35,576 bases of DNA from Alphaproteobacteria bacterium (lineage in GTDB: Bacteria; Pseudomonadota; Alphaproteobacteria; Micropepsales; Micropepsaceae). The notes beneath the pieces are model-generated. The model was not told where the DNA came from and did no database searches. It was given only the letters and a program-made list of their open reading frames with translations. Below are positions 7,510 through 16,007 of the stretch, piece after piece. The stretch is from contig JAGWSK010000360.1 of assembly GCA_028869355.1 (NCBI GenBank), forward strand, positions 1 through 35,576. Direction: 5' to 3'. The position numbers were made by a program, and so were the translations under genes. Within the stretch, counting starts at the first letter, position 1. The number at the start of each line of letters is the position of its first letter.

Positions 7510-9240
7510 ATGCCGGCAATTTCCCGTCAATTTCGCGTGCTGATCACCAGTGCGCTTCCTTACATCAATGGCGTCAAGCATCTGGGCAATGTCGCCGGCT
7601 CTTTGCTTCCGGCTGACGTGTTCGGCCGGTTCCAGCGCGCGCTCGGCCGCGAGACACTCCTGATTTGCGCCACCGACGAGCATGGCTCGGTTGCCGAACT
7701 GGCCGCCGCCGAAGCGGGACAGGATGTCCGGACCTATTGCGACGAACAGTATCGGCTGCAGAAGCGCGCGGGCGACGGATTCCTGTTGTCCTGGGACCAT
7801 TTCGGACGTTCTTCCAATCGGCAGAACCATGAACTGACCCAGCATTTCGCGCGCGCATTGTGGAAGCGCGGCTTTCTCGAGCTGCGAACGACCAAACAGG
7901 TATTTTCCATCGCGGAAAACCGCTTCCTGCCCGATCGTTATGTGATCGGCACCTGCCCGCATTGCGGTTATGACCGGGCGCGCGGCGACCAATGCGAGAA
8001 CTGTACCCGGGTTCTGGATCCTGTGGATCTCATCAATCCGCGTTCGGCATTGTCGGGTTCAAGTGCAATCGAAATTCGCGATTCGTTGCACCTATTTCTG
8101 AAGCAATCGCAATTCGTGCCGCAGCTGCGCGAATGGATCGGCGGCCATCGCGATGTTTGGCCGCCGCTCGTGAGTTCCATCGCCAACAAGTGGCTGGACG
8201 AAGGCTTGCATGATCGCGGCATTACGCGTGATGTCGCCTGGGGCGTGGCGGTGCCCGATGACATTGCCGATGGCCGACTGAAGGGCAAAGTGTTCTATGT
8301 CTGGTTCGACGCCCCCATAGAATATATCGGCGCCACCTGGGAATGGGCTGATGCCAATGGTAAAGGCGATGCTTGGCGCGACTGGTGGTTCGGCGAGAAA
8401 TCCCGTGATGTGCGCTATTACCAATTCATGGGAAAGGACAATGTCCCTTTCCATACGGTCGGATTTCCCGTGACGATTATGGGTTCGGGCGAGCCGTGGA
8501 AGCTGGTGGACCGGCTGAAGGGATTCAACTGGCTGAATTACTATGGCGGAAAGTTCTCCACCTCGCAGAAGCGGGGGGTGTTCATGGAACCGGCGTTGGA
8601 GATTCTTCCGGCCGATTATTGGCGCTATTACCTGATGGCCGCCGCGCCCGAAGGCTCGGACGCCAATTTCACGTGGCCGCTATTCGCTTCGATCATAAAC
8701 AAGGACCTCGCGGACGTTCTCGGCAATTTCGTCAATCGGGTGACACGATTCTGCGCCGCCAGATTTGACGGCCGCGTGCCGGAAGCCGGTTCTTATGGAT
8801 CGGCGGAGCACGCGCTCGCGGCCGAACTCGACCGGCGGATTCAACGGCTTACGGAAGAGCTAGAGGCGATGGAATTCCGCAAGGCGGTGGCCGAACTGCG
8901 GGCGATCTGGGTCCTCGGCAACGAGTATCTCACCGAAGCCGCTCCGTGGACGAGGATCAAGACCGACCGAGACGCGGCGGCGGCAAGCGTCCGCATGGGC
9001 TTGAATCTCGTCCATCTGTTCGGGCACCTGTCATGGCCGCTGATTCCGCAATCGGCGCAGAAAATTCACCGCGCGGTGATGGATGCGCCCGACATCATTC
9101 CGTGGCCGGACGAACCGATGGCGGAGTTTCTCGACGGACTGGGGCCCGGGCAAAAGATTAATCCGCCTGAGGTGCTATTTGCCAAGATCACCGACGAGCA
9201 GATCGCCGAATGGGAAGCGCGTTTCGGCGGCCCACAGTAA
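7510..9240 (+). CDS. metG: Methionine--tRNA ligase
   Basis: 576 aa class I aminoacyl-tRNA synthetase that charges tRNA-Met. The HIGH-equivalent is HLGN (24-27) after SALPYINGVK. A single zinc knuckle has C149, C152, C162 and C165. The second-knuckle region is replaced by NPRSALSGS, as in E. coli-type enzymes. The core WFDAPIEYIG and YQFMGKDNVPFH segments are present. The KMSKS-equivalent reads KFSTSQKRG (348-356), so the usual second Lys is Thr and two residues are inserted. An anticodon-binding helical domain follows and the protein ends near RFGG, with no C-terminal EMAP/Trbp111 dimerisation domain. ATG 7510 has GGCGGAG a few bases upstream. It converges with ate, with only 7 bases between stops. 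Confidence 0.96.
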   Translation: MPAISRQFRVLITSALPYINGVKHLGNVAGSLLPADVFGRFQRALGRETLLICATDEHGSVAELAAAEAGQDVRTYCDEQYRLQKRAGDGFLLSWDHFGRSSNRQNHELTQHFARALWKRGFLELRTTKQVFSIAENRFLPDRYVIGTCPHCGYDRARGDQCENCTRVLDPVDLINPRSALSGSSAIEIRDSLHLFLKQSQFVPQLREWIGGHRDVWPPLVSSIANKWLDEGLHDRGITRDVAWGVAVPDDIADGRLKGKVFYVWFDAPIEYIGATWEWADANGKGDAWRDWWFGEKSRDVRYYQFMGKDNVPFHTVGFPVTIMGSGEPWKLVDRLKGFNWLNYYGGKFSTSQKRGVFMEPALEILPADYWRYYLMAAAPEGSDANFTWPLFASIINKDLADVLGNFVNRVTRFCAARFDGRVPEAGSYGSAEHALAAELDRRIQRLTEELEAMEFRKAVAELRAIWVLGNEYLTEAAPWTRIKTDRDAAAASVRMGLNLVHLFGHLSWPLIPQSAQKIHRAVMDAPDIIPWPDEPMAEFLDGLGPGQKINPPEVLFAKITDEQIAEWEARFGGPQ

Positions 9241-9247
9241 GCCGCGT

Positions 9248-10045
9248 TCAGCGCGACGGGCGCAAGGACGGCAAAATCGTCGGCGGTGCGCTTTGCTCAC
9301 AAACCGCGTCGGGTTTGAAGCGCTGCCATCCGGTGGCGCCGAGGACTTCCAGCGGCCGGAAGCGTGACTTGTAGTCCATTTTGCGGCTGCCGCGGACCCA
9401 ATAGCCGAGATAGACGAAGGGCAGACTCCTGGCCTGAGCTGTGCGGACATGATCGAGAATCATGTAGGTGCCCAGGCTTCTCAGCGACATCTGTGGATCG
9501 AAGAAGCTGTACACCATCGAAAGCCCATCCTGCAGCACGTCGGTTAGTGCGCACGCAATCAGCGGGCCGGCGCGCCCGTCACTGTCGCGCAGCCGGTATT
9601 CGATGAGCATCGTGTCGATCGGGGTCTCCTCGACCATGGCGACATAGTCGAACAGACCCATATCGGACATGCCGCCACCGGAATGGCGGCATGCCAAATA
9701 TCTTTGCAGCAGCGTGAATTGCTCCCGCGTGGCTTCCGGCGGAACGACCGTGCGGATCAAGTCGGAGTTGGTGCGCTCCATCCGCCGCATGGTCCGGCCG
9801 GGGCGGAATTCGGCTGCCACCACTCTGACCGAAATGCAGGCCGTGCAGCCATCGCAGGCTGGGCGGTAGGCGATCATCTGACTGCGCCGGAAGCCAGAAT
9901 GGGTCAGCGCATCATTCAGTGACCCTGCCTGCGGCCCCATCAGCCGCGCAAATACCTTTCGCTCGACTTTTCCCGGGAGGTACGGACAGGACCCCCCTGG
10001 AGTGAGAAAAAACTGCGGTAACCGGGAGAGATAATGTTCGGTCAA
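9248..10045 (-). CDS. Arginyl/leucyl-tRNA--protein transferase (Ate/Bpt family)
   Basis: 265 aa. It transfers an amino acid from aminoacyl-tRNA to the N-terminus of proteins bearing acidic N-terminal residues, feeding the N-degron route (ClpS/ClpAP). Family hallmarks are the N-terminal QFFLTPGGSCPYLPGK and the Cys cluster C20, C64, C67, C70 in CPYLPG and RPACDGCTACISVRV. Also present are LGYWVRGSRKMDYKSRFRPLE near the C-terminus and a typical GNAT-like C-half. Whether this copy uses Arg or Leu cannot be decided from sequence alone. ATG 10045 gives a family-typical N-terminus. It lies downstream of the acylase gene on the same strand after 133 bases, and converges with metG. Confidence 0.93.
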   Translation of the reverse strand: MTEHYLSRLPQFFLTPGGSCPYLPGKVERKVFARLMGPQAGSLNDALTHSGFRRSQMIAYRPACDGCTACISVRVVAAEFRPGRTMRRMERTNSDLIRTVVPPEATREQFTLLQRYLACRHSGGGMSDMGLFDYVAMVEETPIDTMLIEYRLRDSDGRAGPLIACALTDVLQDGLSMVYSFFDPQMSLRSLGTYMILDHVRTAQARSLPFVYLGYWVRGSRKMDYKSRFRPLEVLGATGWQRFKPDAVCEQSAPPTILPSLRPSR

Positions 10046-10106
10046 CTGCCTGCCTCAGCCCGCCAACGCCCGCAAACAACGCGAATCGATTATGAACAGG
10101 AACGGC

Positions 10107-10149
10107 GGTCCGCGCCAAGTATCGGCGATGAAAATTTCTGCCGCGGACC
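10107..10149. repeat. Inverted repeat between acylase and ate genes
   Basis: GGTCCGCG (10107-10114) and CGCGGACC (10142-10149) form a perfect 8-bp inverted repeat around a 27-base loop, in the 133-base gap between two minus-strand genes. No T-run follows on the minus strand, so it is not a classical terminator. It may be a leader or 3'-end structure. I see no gene in the gap. Confidence 0.35.
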
Positions 10150-10178
10150 ATATCGCCGGTCAAAAGCAGCGAGTTTCA

Positions 10179-12605
10179 TCAGGGGGACGGCAGCGCTGCG
10201 GACGATTGGACGCTTGCCGGCCCAGTCTGCGCGGGGCGCAGCTCGAAGCGGTGGAGCGCGGTGGCCTCTACAGCTCTTGGTGCGGTGGCGATCATGACAC
10301 TGCCGCCGCGCGCCCAAAGCCCCATCAAGTCGTCGAAATGCGGCGAAAACAGGTTTCCCGATTCACCGGTCGAGATGATGTATCGGGAGGCATCCGGCGC
10401 CCCCAGATCATAGACCCCACGATAGCCAGCGCCATGGATGGCGGCATAGGGACGGCTGCTGGCCATATTATTGTCGGCGCGAAGCAGCGTGAATGGTCCG
10501 CCGCTGACCTCTATGTCGCGCTCAAACAACCGCCCAATCAGTGGAAATAACGCGAATGGCTGCTCGGTGTGCGTCGCCTGATGCGGAATGCCCCAGCGCC
10601 AGCGCGCGGGATCGGAACCGTATTGGGCGCTCAATTCGGTCACCGCATCGTGCAGCGCCAGCCGGATGCGAGACGGGCAGTCCTCGATTTCCGGCGAAGA
10701 ATGGTCATTACACCAGCGTTGTTCGCCGTCGATGCCGTCCAGCACGCGCAGGGTAAATTCCGGCCGGTAACCCCAGAAGTTGCGGAACAGCGGTCCCAGC
10801 TCGTCGGCATAGAGCCGGCGCGCCAGCGCGCGCGCCCAGGCGGCCCAGATCAGAGGTTCGGGCCGGTTCGCGTCCATCGCCCCGTTCCAATTCGTCAATA
10901 GTTGCGCCGCCTTGGCATCGCCGGCCGGGAACGGACCGGCAGCGAGCAGGCGGCGTTTCAGGTCAACTGCATAAAGGTCGATGGTATCGTTCTGCATCGC
11001 GGTAAAACGCGCCGGCGTGTTCTTCTTCACTTGCGCGAGAAGCTGTTCGATGCGGTCAAAGCGGTAAGAGTCCGGCCACTCAAGGGTCAGCGCGTAAGGG
11101 TAATTGGCGGGAACCGTCTTGTTGTTTGCCGTTGCAATTTGACCCGAAGGCGGGTCGCTGATCGAAACCAGATCCTTTGGCGGGATGAAACCCGTCCAGT
11201 CATAGCGGCCGTCCCAGCCTGGCGCCGGCACAAGACCCAATGCGTCGTTGGCTTTGGACCTTATCGGCACACGGCCTGGAAGGATCAAGCCAATGTGTCC
11301 GCTGTCATCCGAATACACAATGTTCTGCATGGGCGTCACAAAGCTCAGCGCAGCGGCTTTGATATCATTGCTGTTTTTCGCCTGATTGATCCCCAGCAGG
11401 GCATCCAGAGTGGTGTCGTCCGGCGCCAGCGCCGTCCAGGCGAGGGAAATCACATAGCCATCCGGCGCAGCTGCGCCGAGCGCAGAGTTCTCCGGCATCA
11501 CCGGACCGTGGCGTGTAGAGCGGACCAGAATCCGGTGATCGGCGCCAAACCGCACTTTGATGAGCTCCAGCCGGGTATCGAAACTCGCCCAGCCGCCGGG
11601 TACCTGGTATTCGCGCCGGTTATCCGGGTTCAGTCGTTCCAGAAAGAGGTCCTGAGTGTCGGGCCCGGTATTGGTTTCGCCCCAGGCAACATGGCTGTTG
11701 CGTCCAGCGACGATGGCGGGAATTCCCGGCAACGTACCGCCGACAAGATCCTGGTTCGGAAATGACAGATGCGCGAGGTACCAGACGGACGGCAGTGAAA
11801 AGCCCAGATGTGGGTCGTTGGCCAGCAGCGGACTGCCGTCCTCCGAACGGGTACCGTTTACGGCCCAGTTGTCGGATGCTGTCGTATCCGGAATCGCGGA
11901 TGCTTGTCCGGTCTGGGTCGTACCGTAAATTTCGTCCAGCCAGGCCGGCAGGGGCGCGTCGGAAAAGGGCTGAAAGAAATCTTCGACACCCTTGCGTCCC
12001 AGCACGGGTAACAATTCCGCCCGTGCGGCTTCGCCAAAAGCGTTGCCCGAAAGCTGCATCGCCATGCCCTTTAAAACCGCGATGCTGTCCGCCGGCGACC
12101 AGCGTTCGGGAGTCGTGTCGCCGGCGAGAACGAATTCGATCGGCCAGCGCCCGCGATGGCCCGCGATATAGGCGTTCACGCCATCGGCATAGGCCTGCAG
12201 CACGCGCTGCGATTGCGGCGCCAGATGCGTCAGCGCTTCCTGCGCGGCAACGTACAGGCCCATGGAACGCATCAGCATGTCAGTCGGCACCGCCTGCGCG
12301 CCGAATAATTCGCCCAGGCGCCCCTGGATGAACCGTCGCGCCGTTTCCATCTGCCAGAGCCGGTCCTCGGCATGGGCATAACCAAGCCCGAATGCCGCTT
12401 GCTCGAAGGACCCACCGATGACATGCGGGATGGCATATCTATCGCGCAGGATCTGCACGGGTGCGGTCAGTCCGGCTACGGCAACCACTCCATCGTAGCT
12501 GGGCACGGAGCGGGCGAATGACCGGAAGAAATCAACCGTCAGCAAAACGGCAACAATGACGATAGCCGCCGATACAATCCCGATCCGCGGAATCCAGCGC
12601 CGCAA
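10179..12605 (-). CDS. Penicillin acylase family N-terminal-nucleophile amidohydrolase
   Basis: 808 aa precursor. Residues 8-24 form a hydrophobic segment (IGIVSAAIVIVAVLLTV) after MRRWIPR, a signal peptide or anchor placing the enzyme in the periplasm. The alpha-chain region carries the family pattern YAIPHVIGGSFEQAAFGLGYAHAEDRLWQME. The autocatalytic site is TTASDNWAVNG with nucleophile S244, followed by DPHLGFSLPSVWY and GRNSHVAWGETN of the beta chain. Such enzymes cleave amide bonds of beta-lactams, acyl-homoserine lactones or other N-acyl amides; the substrate cannot be told. It is divergent from a MarR-EmrAB cluster, 137 bases apart. The tail HRFELRP is typical and the last 20 residues are low complexity. 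Confidence 0.93.
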   Translation of the reverse strand: MRRWIPRIGIVSAAIVIVAVLLTVDFFRSFARSVPSYDGVVAVAGLTAPVQILRDRYAIPHVIGGSFEQAAFGLGYAHAEDRLWQMETARRFIQGRLGELFGAQAVPTDMLMRSMGLYVAAQEALTHLAPQSQRVLQAYADGVNAYIAGHRGRWPIEFVLAGDTTPERWSPADSIAVLKGMAMQLSGNAFGEAARAELLPVLGRKGVEDFFQPFSDAPLPAWLDEIYGTTQTGQASAIPDTTASDNWAVNGTRSEDGSPLLANDPHLGFSLPSVWYLAHLSFPNQDLVGGTLPGIPAIVAGRNSHVAWGETNTGPDTQDLFLERLNPDNRREYQVPGGWASFDTRLELIKVRFGADHRILVRSTRHGPVMPENSALGAAAPDGYVISLAWTALAPDDTTLDALLGINQAKNSNDIKAAALSFVTPMQNIVYSDDSGHIGLILPGRVPIRSKANDALGLVPAPGWDGRYDWTGFIPPKDLVSISDPPSGQIATANNKTVPANYPYALTLEWPDSYRFDRIEQLLAQVKKNTPARFTAMQNDTIDLYAVDLKRRLLAAGPFPAGDAKAAQLLTNWNGAMDANRPEPLIWAAWARALARRLYADELGPLFRNFWGYRPEFTLRVLDGIDGEQRWCNDHSSPEIEDCPSRIRLALHDAVTELSAQYGSDPARWRWGIPHQATHTEQPFALFPLIGRLFERDIEVSGGPFTLLRADNNMASSRPYAAIHGAGYRGVYDLGAPDASRYIISTGESGNLFSPHFDDLMGLWARGGSVMIATAPRAVEATALHRFELRPAQTGPASVQSSAALPSP

Positions 12606-12706
12606 TTGTGTCTCCTCTGGAGGGCGCGCAGGCTCTCTATGCCGTCGCAGGAATTGGGAGGCGAGAAACAGTGCGCAATATACGTACCCGATAATCCTTA
12701 AGCCAC

Positions 12707-12737
12707 TTGCAATTCATAAGCAAGCTTATAATATATC
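12707..12737 (+). promoter_or_regulatory. Promoter and overlapping palindromic operator of the marR-emrAB cluster
   Basis: ATAAGC (12716-12721), AA, GCTTAT (12724-12729) is a perfect inverted repeat; flanking TT and AA extend the arms with one mismatch. It sits over a candidate promoter. The -35-like TTGCAA is at 12707-12712, and -10-like TATAAT is at 12727-12732, or TAATAT at 12729-12734 with a 16-base spacer. A palindrome of this size just upstream of its own gene is what MarR-type repressors bind, so autorepression is likely. The -10 ends about 8-10 bases before ATG 12743. Confidence 0.6.
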
Positions 12738-12742
12738 TGCCT

Positions 12743-13207
12743 ATGACCCACCCGATCGCTCGCGACCCACTGGTGCTGATCAATGATTTGGCGCGGCTGC
12801 TGCGGACGCGCGCCGACGCCAGGGCACGCGCATTCGGGATGACGCGAGCGCAATGGATGATTCTGGTGCGGCTGGAAGCCAATCCCGGCATGACACAAAA
12901 CGAATTGGCTGCCCTGATTGAGGTAGAGCCGATCACGATCGCGCGGCTGGTGGACCGGCTGGAAACCCGCGGTTTTGTCCAGCGGCGCGCCGATCCTTCG
13001 GATCGGCGCATATGGCGGCTGCATCTCAGTTCCGCCGCTGTACCAATGCTGAAGGAAATCGCCAAGGTCCGGCGCGAGCTGACCGAAAACCTGATCACGG
13101 GCCTGCCGGCGAAAGAGTTGGAGTGCGCGATCAATTGCCTGCTGAAAATGAAAGACAATCTGGCTGCCGAGTCGCGGGCCAGGGTGAAAGTGCTTGAGGG
13201 GCAATAA
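12743..13207 (+). CDS. MarR family transcriptional regulator
   Basis: 154 aa winged-helix dimeric repressor. The DNA-binding region runs from MTRAQWMILVRLEANPGMTQNELA through IEVEPITIARLVDRLETRGFVQRR to the wing DPSDRRIWRLHLS, the classical MarR pattern. The frame continues upstream to a TTG at 12707, but that would run through the promoter and operator, so ATG 12743 is chosen. There is no Shine-Dalgarno sequence before this ATG. The stop overlaps the emrA start by one base (TAATG), so regulator and pump are co-transcribed. It probably represses the pump and may also act on the divergent acylase. Confidence 0.93.
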   Translation: MTHPIARDPLVLINDLARLLRTRADARARAFGMTRAQWMILVRLEANPGMTQNELAALIEVEPITIARLVDRLETRGFVQRRADPSDRRIWRLHLSSAAVPMLKEIAKVRRELTENLITGLPAKELECAINCLLKMKDNLAAESRARVKVLEGQ

Positions 13208-14304
13208 TGGACGCAATGGTTCAAGAGAGCAGGGCCGCGCTGATGGAAACGGGCGCCACGCGGCGGCTGTGGCGGCGTATTTTGATGCTGGGGGGGACCA
13301 TCATCGTCGTCGCCGGCGGTGTTGGTTTCTGGCTGACGGGCGGCCGCTACGCGGGGACCGATGATGCTTATATCGAGGCCAACAAGCTGCTTGTTTCCAC
13401 CGATGTTTCGGGATTGGTCCAGGACGTCGACGTAAAGGAGGGCCAAAAGGTCCACCGCGGCGACGTCCTGTTTCGCCTCGATCCGCTGCCGTTTCGCATT
13501 GCCCTGCAGCAAGCCCAGTCGCATCTGGATGAAGAGGTGGAGACCATCCACTCCATGGAGGAGGACTACACCCGCATGCTGCGCGATATCGAGGCGCAGA
13601 AGGCCCAGGTCGATCTGGCGCTGACCAGCTACAACCGGCAATTGGCGTTGGTCCGGATCGGCGGCACCGCGCAACAGAATGTGGATCAGGCGAAAGCCAC
13701 AATGGACACGGCGCAATCGCAATCCCAGTCGCTGGCGCAGCAGGCGGCCGTACAACTGGCCAAGCTCGGTGGGCGGATCGGAATTCCGGTGGAGCAGCAT
13801 CCCGAATATCTCCAGGCCAGGGCCGCGCGCGATGAAGCGCAGCGCCAACTCGATCACACAGTGGTGCGCGCGCCTTTTGACGGCACGGTGACGCAGGTCT
13901 CGTCCTTGCAGCCAGGCGCGATGCTGGTGTCGTCCATGGCAGCTTTCATGCCGACGAGCGCGGTGGGACTTGTGGGAGATGAAGGAAAATGGGTCGAGGC
14001 CAATGTGAAGGAAACGGACCTGACCTATGTTCACCCTGGGCAGCCCGTCTCGGTGACGATCGACAGTTTCCCTGACCGGATTTGGCGCGGCACGGTAACC
14101 GCCATTGCGCCTGCGACGGGTGCCCAGTTCTCCGTGCTACCCTCGGAAAATTCCAGCGGTAACTGGGTCAAGGTGGTGCAGCGCCTGACGGTGCGGATCG
14201 GTTTCGATCAGAGTCAGGACATTTCGCCCCTGCGCGCGGGCATGAGTGTGACGGCCGAAATCGATACCGGTCACAGGCGCAAGCTCACAGATCTGCTTCC
14301 GTGA
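13207..14304 (+). CDS. emrA: EmrA-like HlyD family membrane fusion protein
   Basis: 365 aa. One transmembrane helix at about 25-44 (ILMLGGTIIVVAGGVGFWL) anchors it in the inner membrane, with the rest periplasmic. GTDDAYIEANKLLVSTDVSGLV and the lipoyl-like half-motif VKEGQKVHRGDVLFRLD are followed by a coiled-coil hairpin (about 95-215). The second lipoyl half (VRAPFDGTVTQVSSLQPGAML) and a beta-barrel complete the HlyD architecture. It links the EmrB transporter to an outer-membrane TolC-like channel, for which no gene is seen here. ATG 13207 has GAGGGG at 13196-13201, spacing 5. Its stop overlaps the emrB start by 4 bases. Confidence 0.94.
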   Translation: MDAMVQESRAALMETGATRRLWRRILMLGGTIIVVAGGVGFWLTGGRYAGTDDAYIEANKLLVSTDVSGLVQDVDVKEGQKVHRGDVLFRLDPLPFRIALQQAQSHLDEEVETIHSMEEDYTRMLRDIEAQKAQVDLALTSYNRQLALVRIGGTAQQNVDQAKATMDTAQSQSQSLAQQAAVQLAKLGGRIGIPVEQHPEYLQARAARDEAQRQLDHTVVRAPFDGTVTQVSSLQPGAMLVSSMAAFMPTSAVGLVGDEGKWVEANVKETDLTYVHPGQPVSVTIDSFPDRIWRGTVTAIAPATGAQFSVLPSENSSGNWVKVVQRLTVRIGFDQSQDISPLRAGMSVTAEIDTGHRRKLTDLLP

Positions 14305-15842
14305 ATTCCGTTCCTTCTTCCGGGGGAAGCGCGCGTCATCGTTGGGCGATCATGGGCTGCACCATGATTGCGACCCTGATGCAGGCGCTCGACAACACGA
14401 TCGCGAATGTGGCCCTGCCGCATATGCAGGGAAGCCTTGGCGCCAGCCACGACCAGATCACGTGGGTTCTCACCTCCTATGTCATCGCTGCGGCGATTCT
14501 GACTGCACCGGTCGGATGGCTCTCGGCGCGTTTTGGGCGCAAGCCTTTCTTCATCGTCTCGCTCGTCGGCTTCACAATCACTTCGATGCTTTGTGGTCTC
14601 GCCCAGACTCTGCCTCAGGAAGTGGCATTCCGCTTCCTGCAGGGTTGCTTTGGCGCCGCCCTCGTGCCGCTGTCGCAATCGGTCATGCTCGATCTCTATC
14701 CAATGGAGAGCCGCGGCACGGCGATGGCAATTTGGGGCACTGGGGTGATGATCGGTCCAATTCTGGGGCCAACCCTCGGCGGCTATCTCACAGACCTCTA
14801 TGACTGGCGCTGGGTATTCTTCATCAATGTACCGTTCGGAATTGCGGCGGTGGCTGGATTGATCGTGTTCCTGCGCGATCGTGCCAGCAACTCAGCCCTG
14901 CGTTTTGATTGGACGGGATTCCTTGCGCTCTCCGCCGGGCTGGGAGGATTGCAGTTGCTGCTCGATCGCGGCTATTCACAGGACTGGTTTTCGTCGAACG
15001 AGATTATCATCGAGGCGGTTATCGCAGGTCTGGGTTTCTATCTCTTCATCGTCCATATGCTCACCGCCGAGAAGCCGTTCATCCCGCCGCGGATATTCAA
15101 GGACATCGGATTCCTTTCCGGCTTCGCCACAATGTTCGCCGTAGGTGTGGTGTTGCTTGGCAGCTCTGCGCTGCTGCCGCCGTACCTGCAAAATCTTGGC
15201 GGGTATTCAGTGACGCAGACGGGTCTTTTGATGACGCCCCGCGGGATCGGGACGATGCTGGCGATGATGATCGCCGGCCGTCTGACGCGGGTGATCGATC
15301 CAAGGTTGCTGATGGGCGTCGGCGTGATCTGCATCGCCTGGCCGATGTGGGATATGACCCAATGGACTCCTGATATCGGACTGTTGCGGCTGGCCGTGGT
15401 CAGCCTGATTCAGGGCGTCGGGATTGCGCTCGTGTTTATTCCGCTGCAGGTGGTTGGATTCGCCACTTTGCCGGCATCCTTACGCACCGATGCGGCGGCC
15501 CTCTACTCGCTATCGCGCAACATTGGAAGCGCAATCGGCGTTTCGGCAACTTCGACGCTTCTCGCTTCGAGTTTTCAGCGCATTCATTCCGAGCTTGCCG
15601 GGCAGATCACGCCGTTCAATCGCGCCCTGCAATCTGGCGCTCAGGGAATGTTCATGGGCCCCGCGACTCCCTTTGGGCTGCAAGCCGCCGATGCCCAGGT
15701 CCAGTACTATGCCTATGTAGCCGCTTACGCCAATGATTTCCTGCTTATGTTCTGGACTTGCCTGCCTTTGCTGCCGCTGCTGTTTTTCATGCGCAAGCCG
15801 GGCCCGCAAAAGCTCGACACGGCGGAACTGGCAATGGAATAG
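14301..15842 (+). CDS. emrB: DHA2 family MFS drug:H+ antiporter (EmrB/QacA type)
   Basis: 513 aa with about 14 hydrophobic helices, the DHA2 topology. Motif D1-like QALDNTIANVALPHMQGSL is at about 31-49, motif A GWLSARFGRKPFF between helices 2 and 3, and antiporter motif C GTGVMIGPILGPTLGGYL in helix 5. It extrudes hydrophobic compounds through EmrA and an outer-membrane channel. The start is GTG 14301 in a GTGA overlap with emrA, indicating translational coupling. A downstream ATG at 14352 would cut off the residues before helix 1 and is less likely. It is the last gene of the marR-emrA-emrB operon. Confidence 0.94.
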   Translation: MNSVPSSGGSARHRWAIMGCTMIATLMQALDNTIANVALPHMQGSLGASHDQITWVLTSYVIAAAILTAPVGWLSARFGRKPFFIVSLVGFTITSMLCGLAQTLPQEVAFRFLQGCFGAALVPLSQSVMLDLYPMESRGTAMAIWGTGVMIGPILGPTLGGYLTDLYDWRWVFFINVPFGIAAVAGLIVFLRDRASNSALRFDWTGFLALSAGLGGLQLLLDRGYSQDWFSSNEIIIEAVIAGLGFYLFIVHMLTAEKPFIPPRIFKDIGFLSGFATMFAVGVVLLGSSALLPPYLQNLGGYSVTQTGLLMTPRGIGTMLAMMIAGRLTRVIDPRLLMGVGVICIAWPMWDMTQWTPDIGLLRLAVVSLIQGVGIALVFIPLQVVGFATLPASLRTDAAALYSLSRNIGSAIGVSATSTLLASSFQRIHSELAGQITPFNRALQSGAQGMFMGPATPFGLQAADAQVQYYAYVAAYANDFLLMFWTCLPLLPLLFFMRKPGPQKLDTAELAME

Positions 15843-16007
15843 AGCACAGGCCGCGCTCGCATCATCGCTGTTTTGGGTCACAACCGGCATCACAGCACCG
15901 GAGCGCAGAGAGAAAAAACTGGTCCGGAGCGTCCCTTTGCGTCATTGGCATGGGCGATTGGCTGGCGAAGAATGTGAGGCCTGAAAGCCGAGTTCAAAGG
16001 CGAGTTG
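15843..16007. other. Spacer emrB to copper chaperone gene
   Basis: 165 bases with no open frame, hairpin or promoter I can support. AAAGGCGAG at 15996-16004 acts as the ribosome site of the next gene and supports ATG 16008 over the TTG immediately upstream. Confidence 0.5.

Noticed and set aside
12637..14034. Long minus-strand open frame (465 codons) opposite marR and emrA
   Set aside because: It lies wholly antisense to two genes with strong family motifs, its translation is His/Arg-rich without any domain, and it has no ribosome site.
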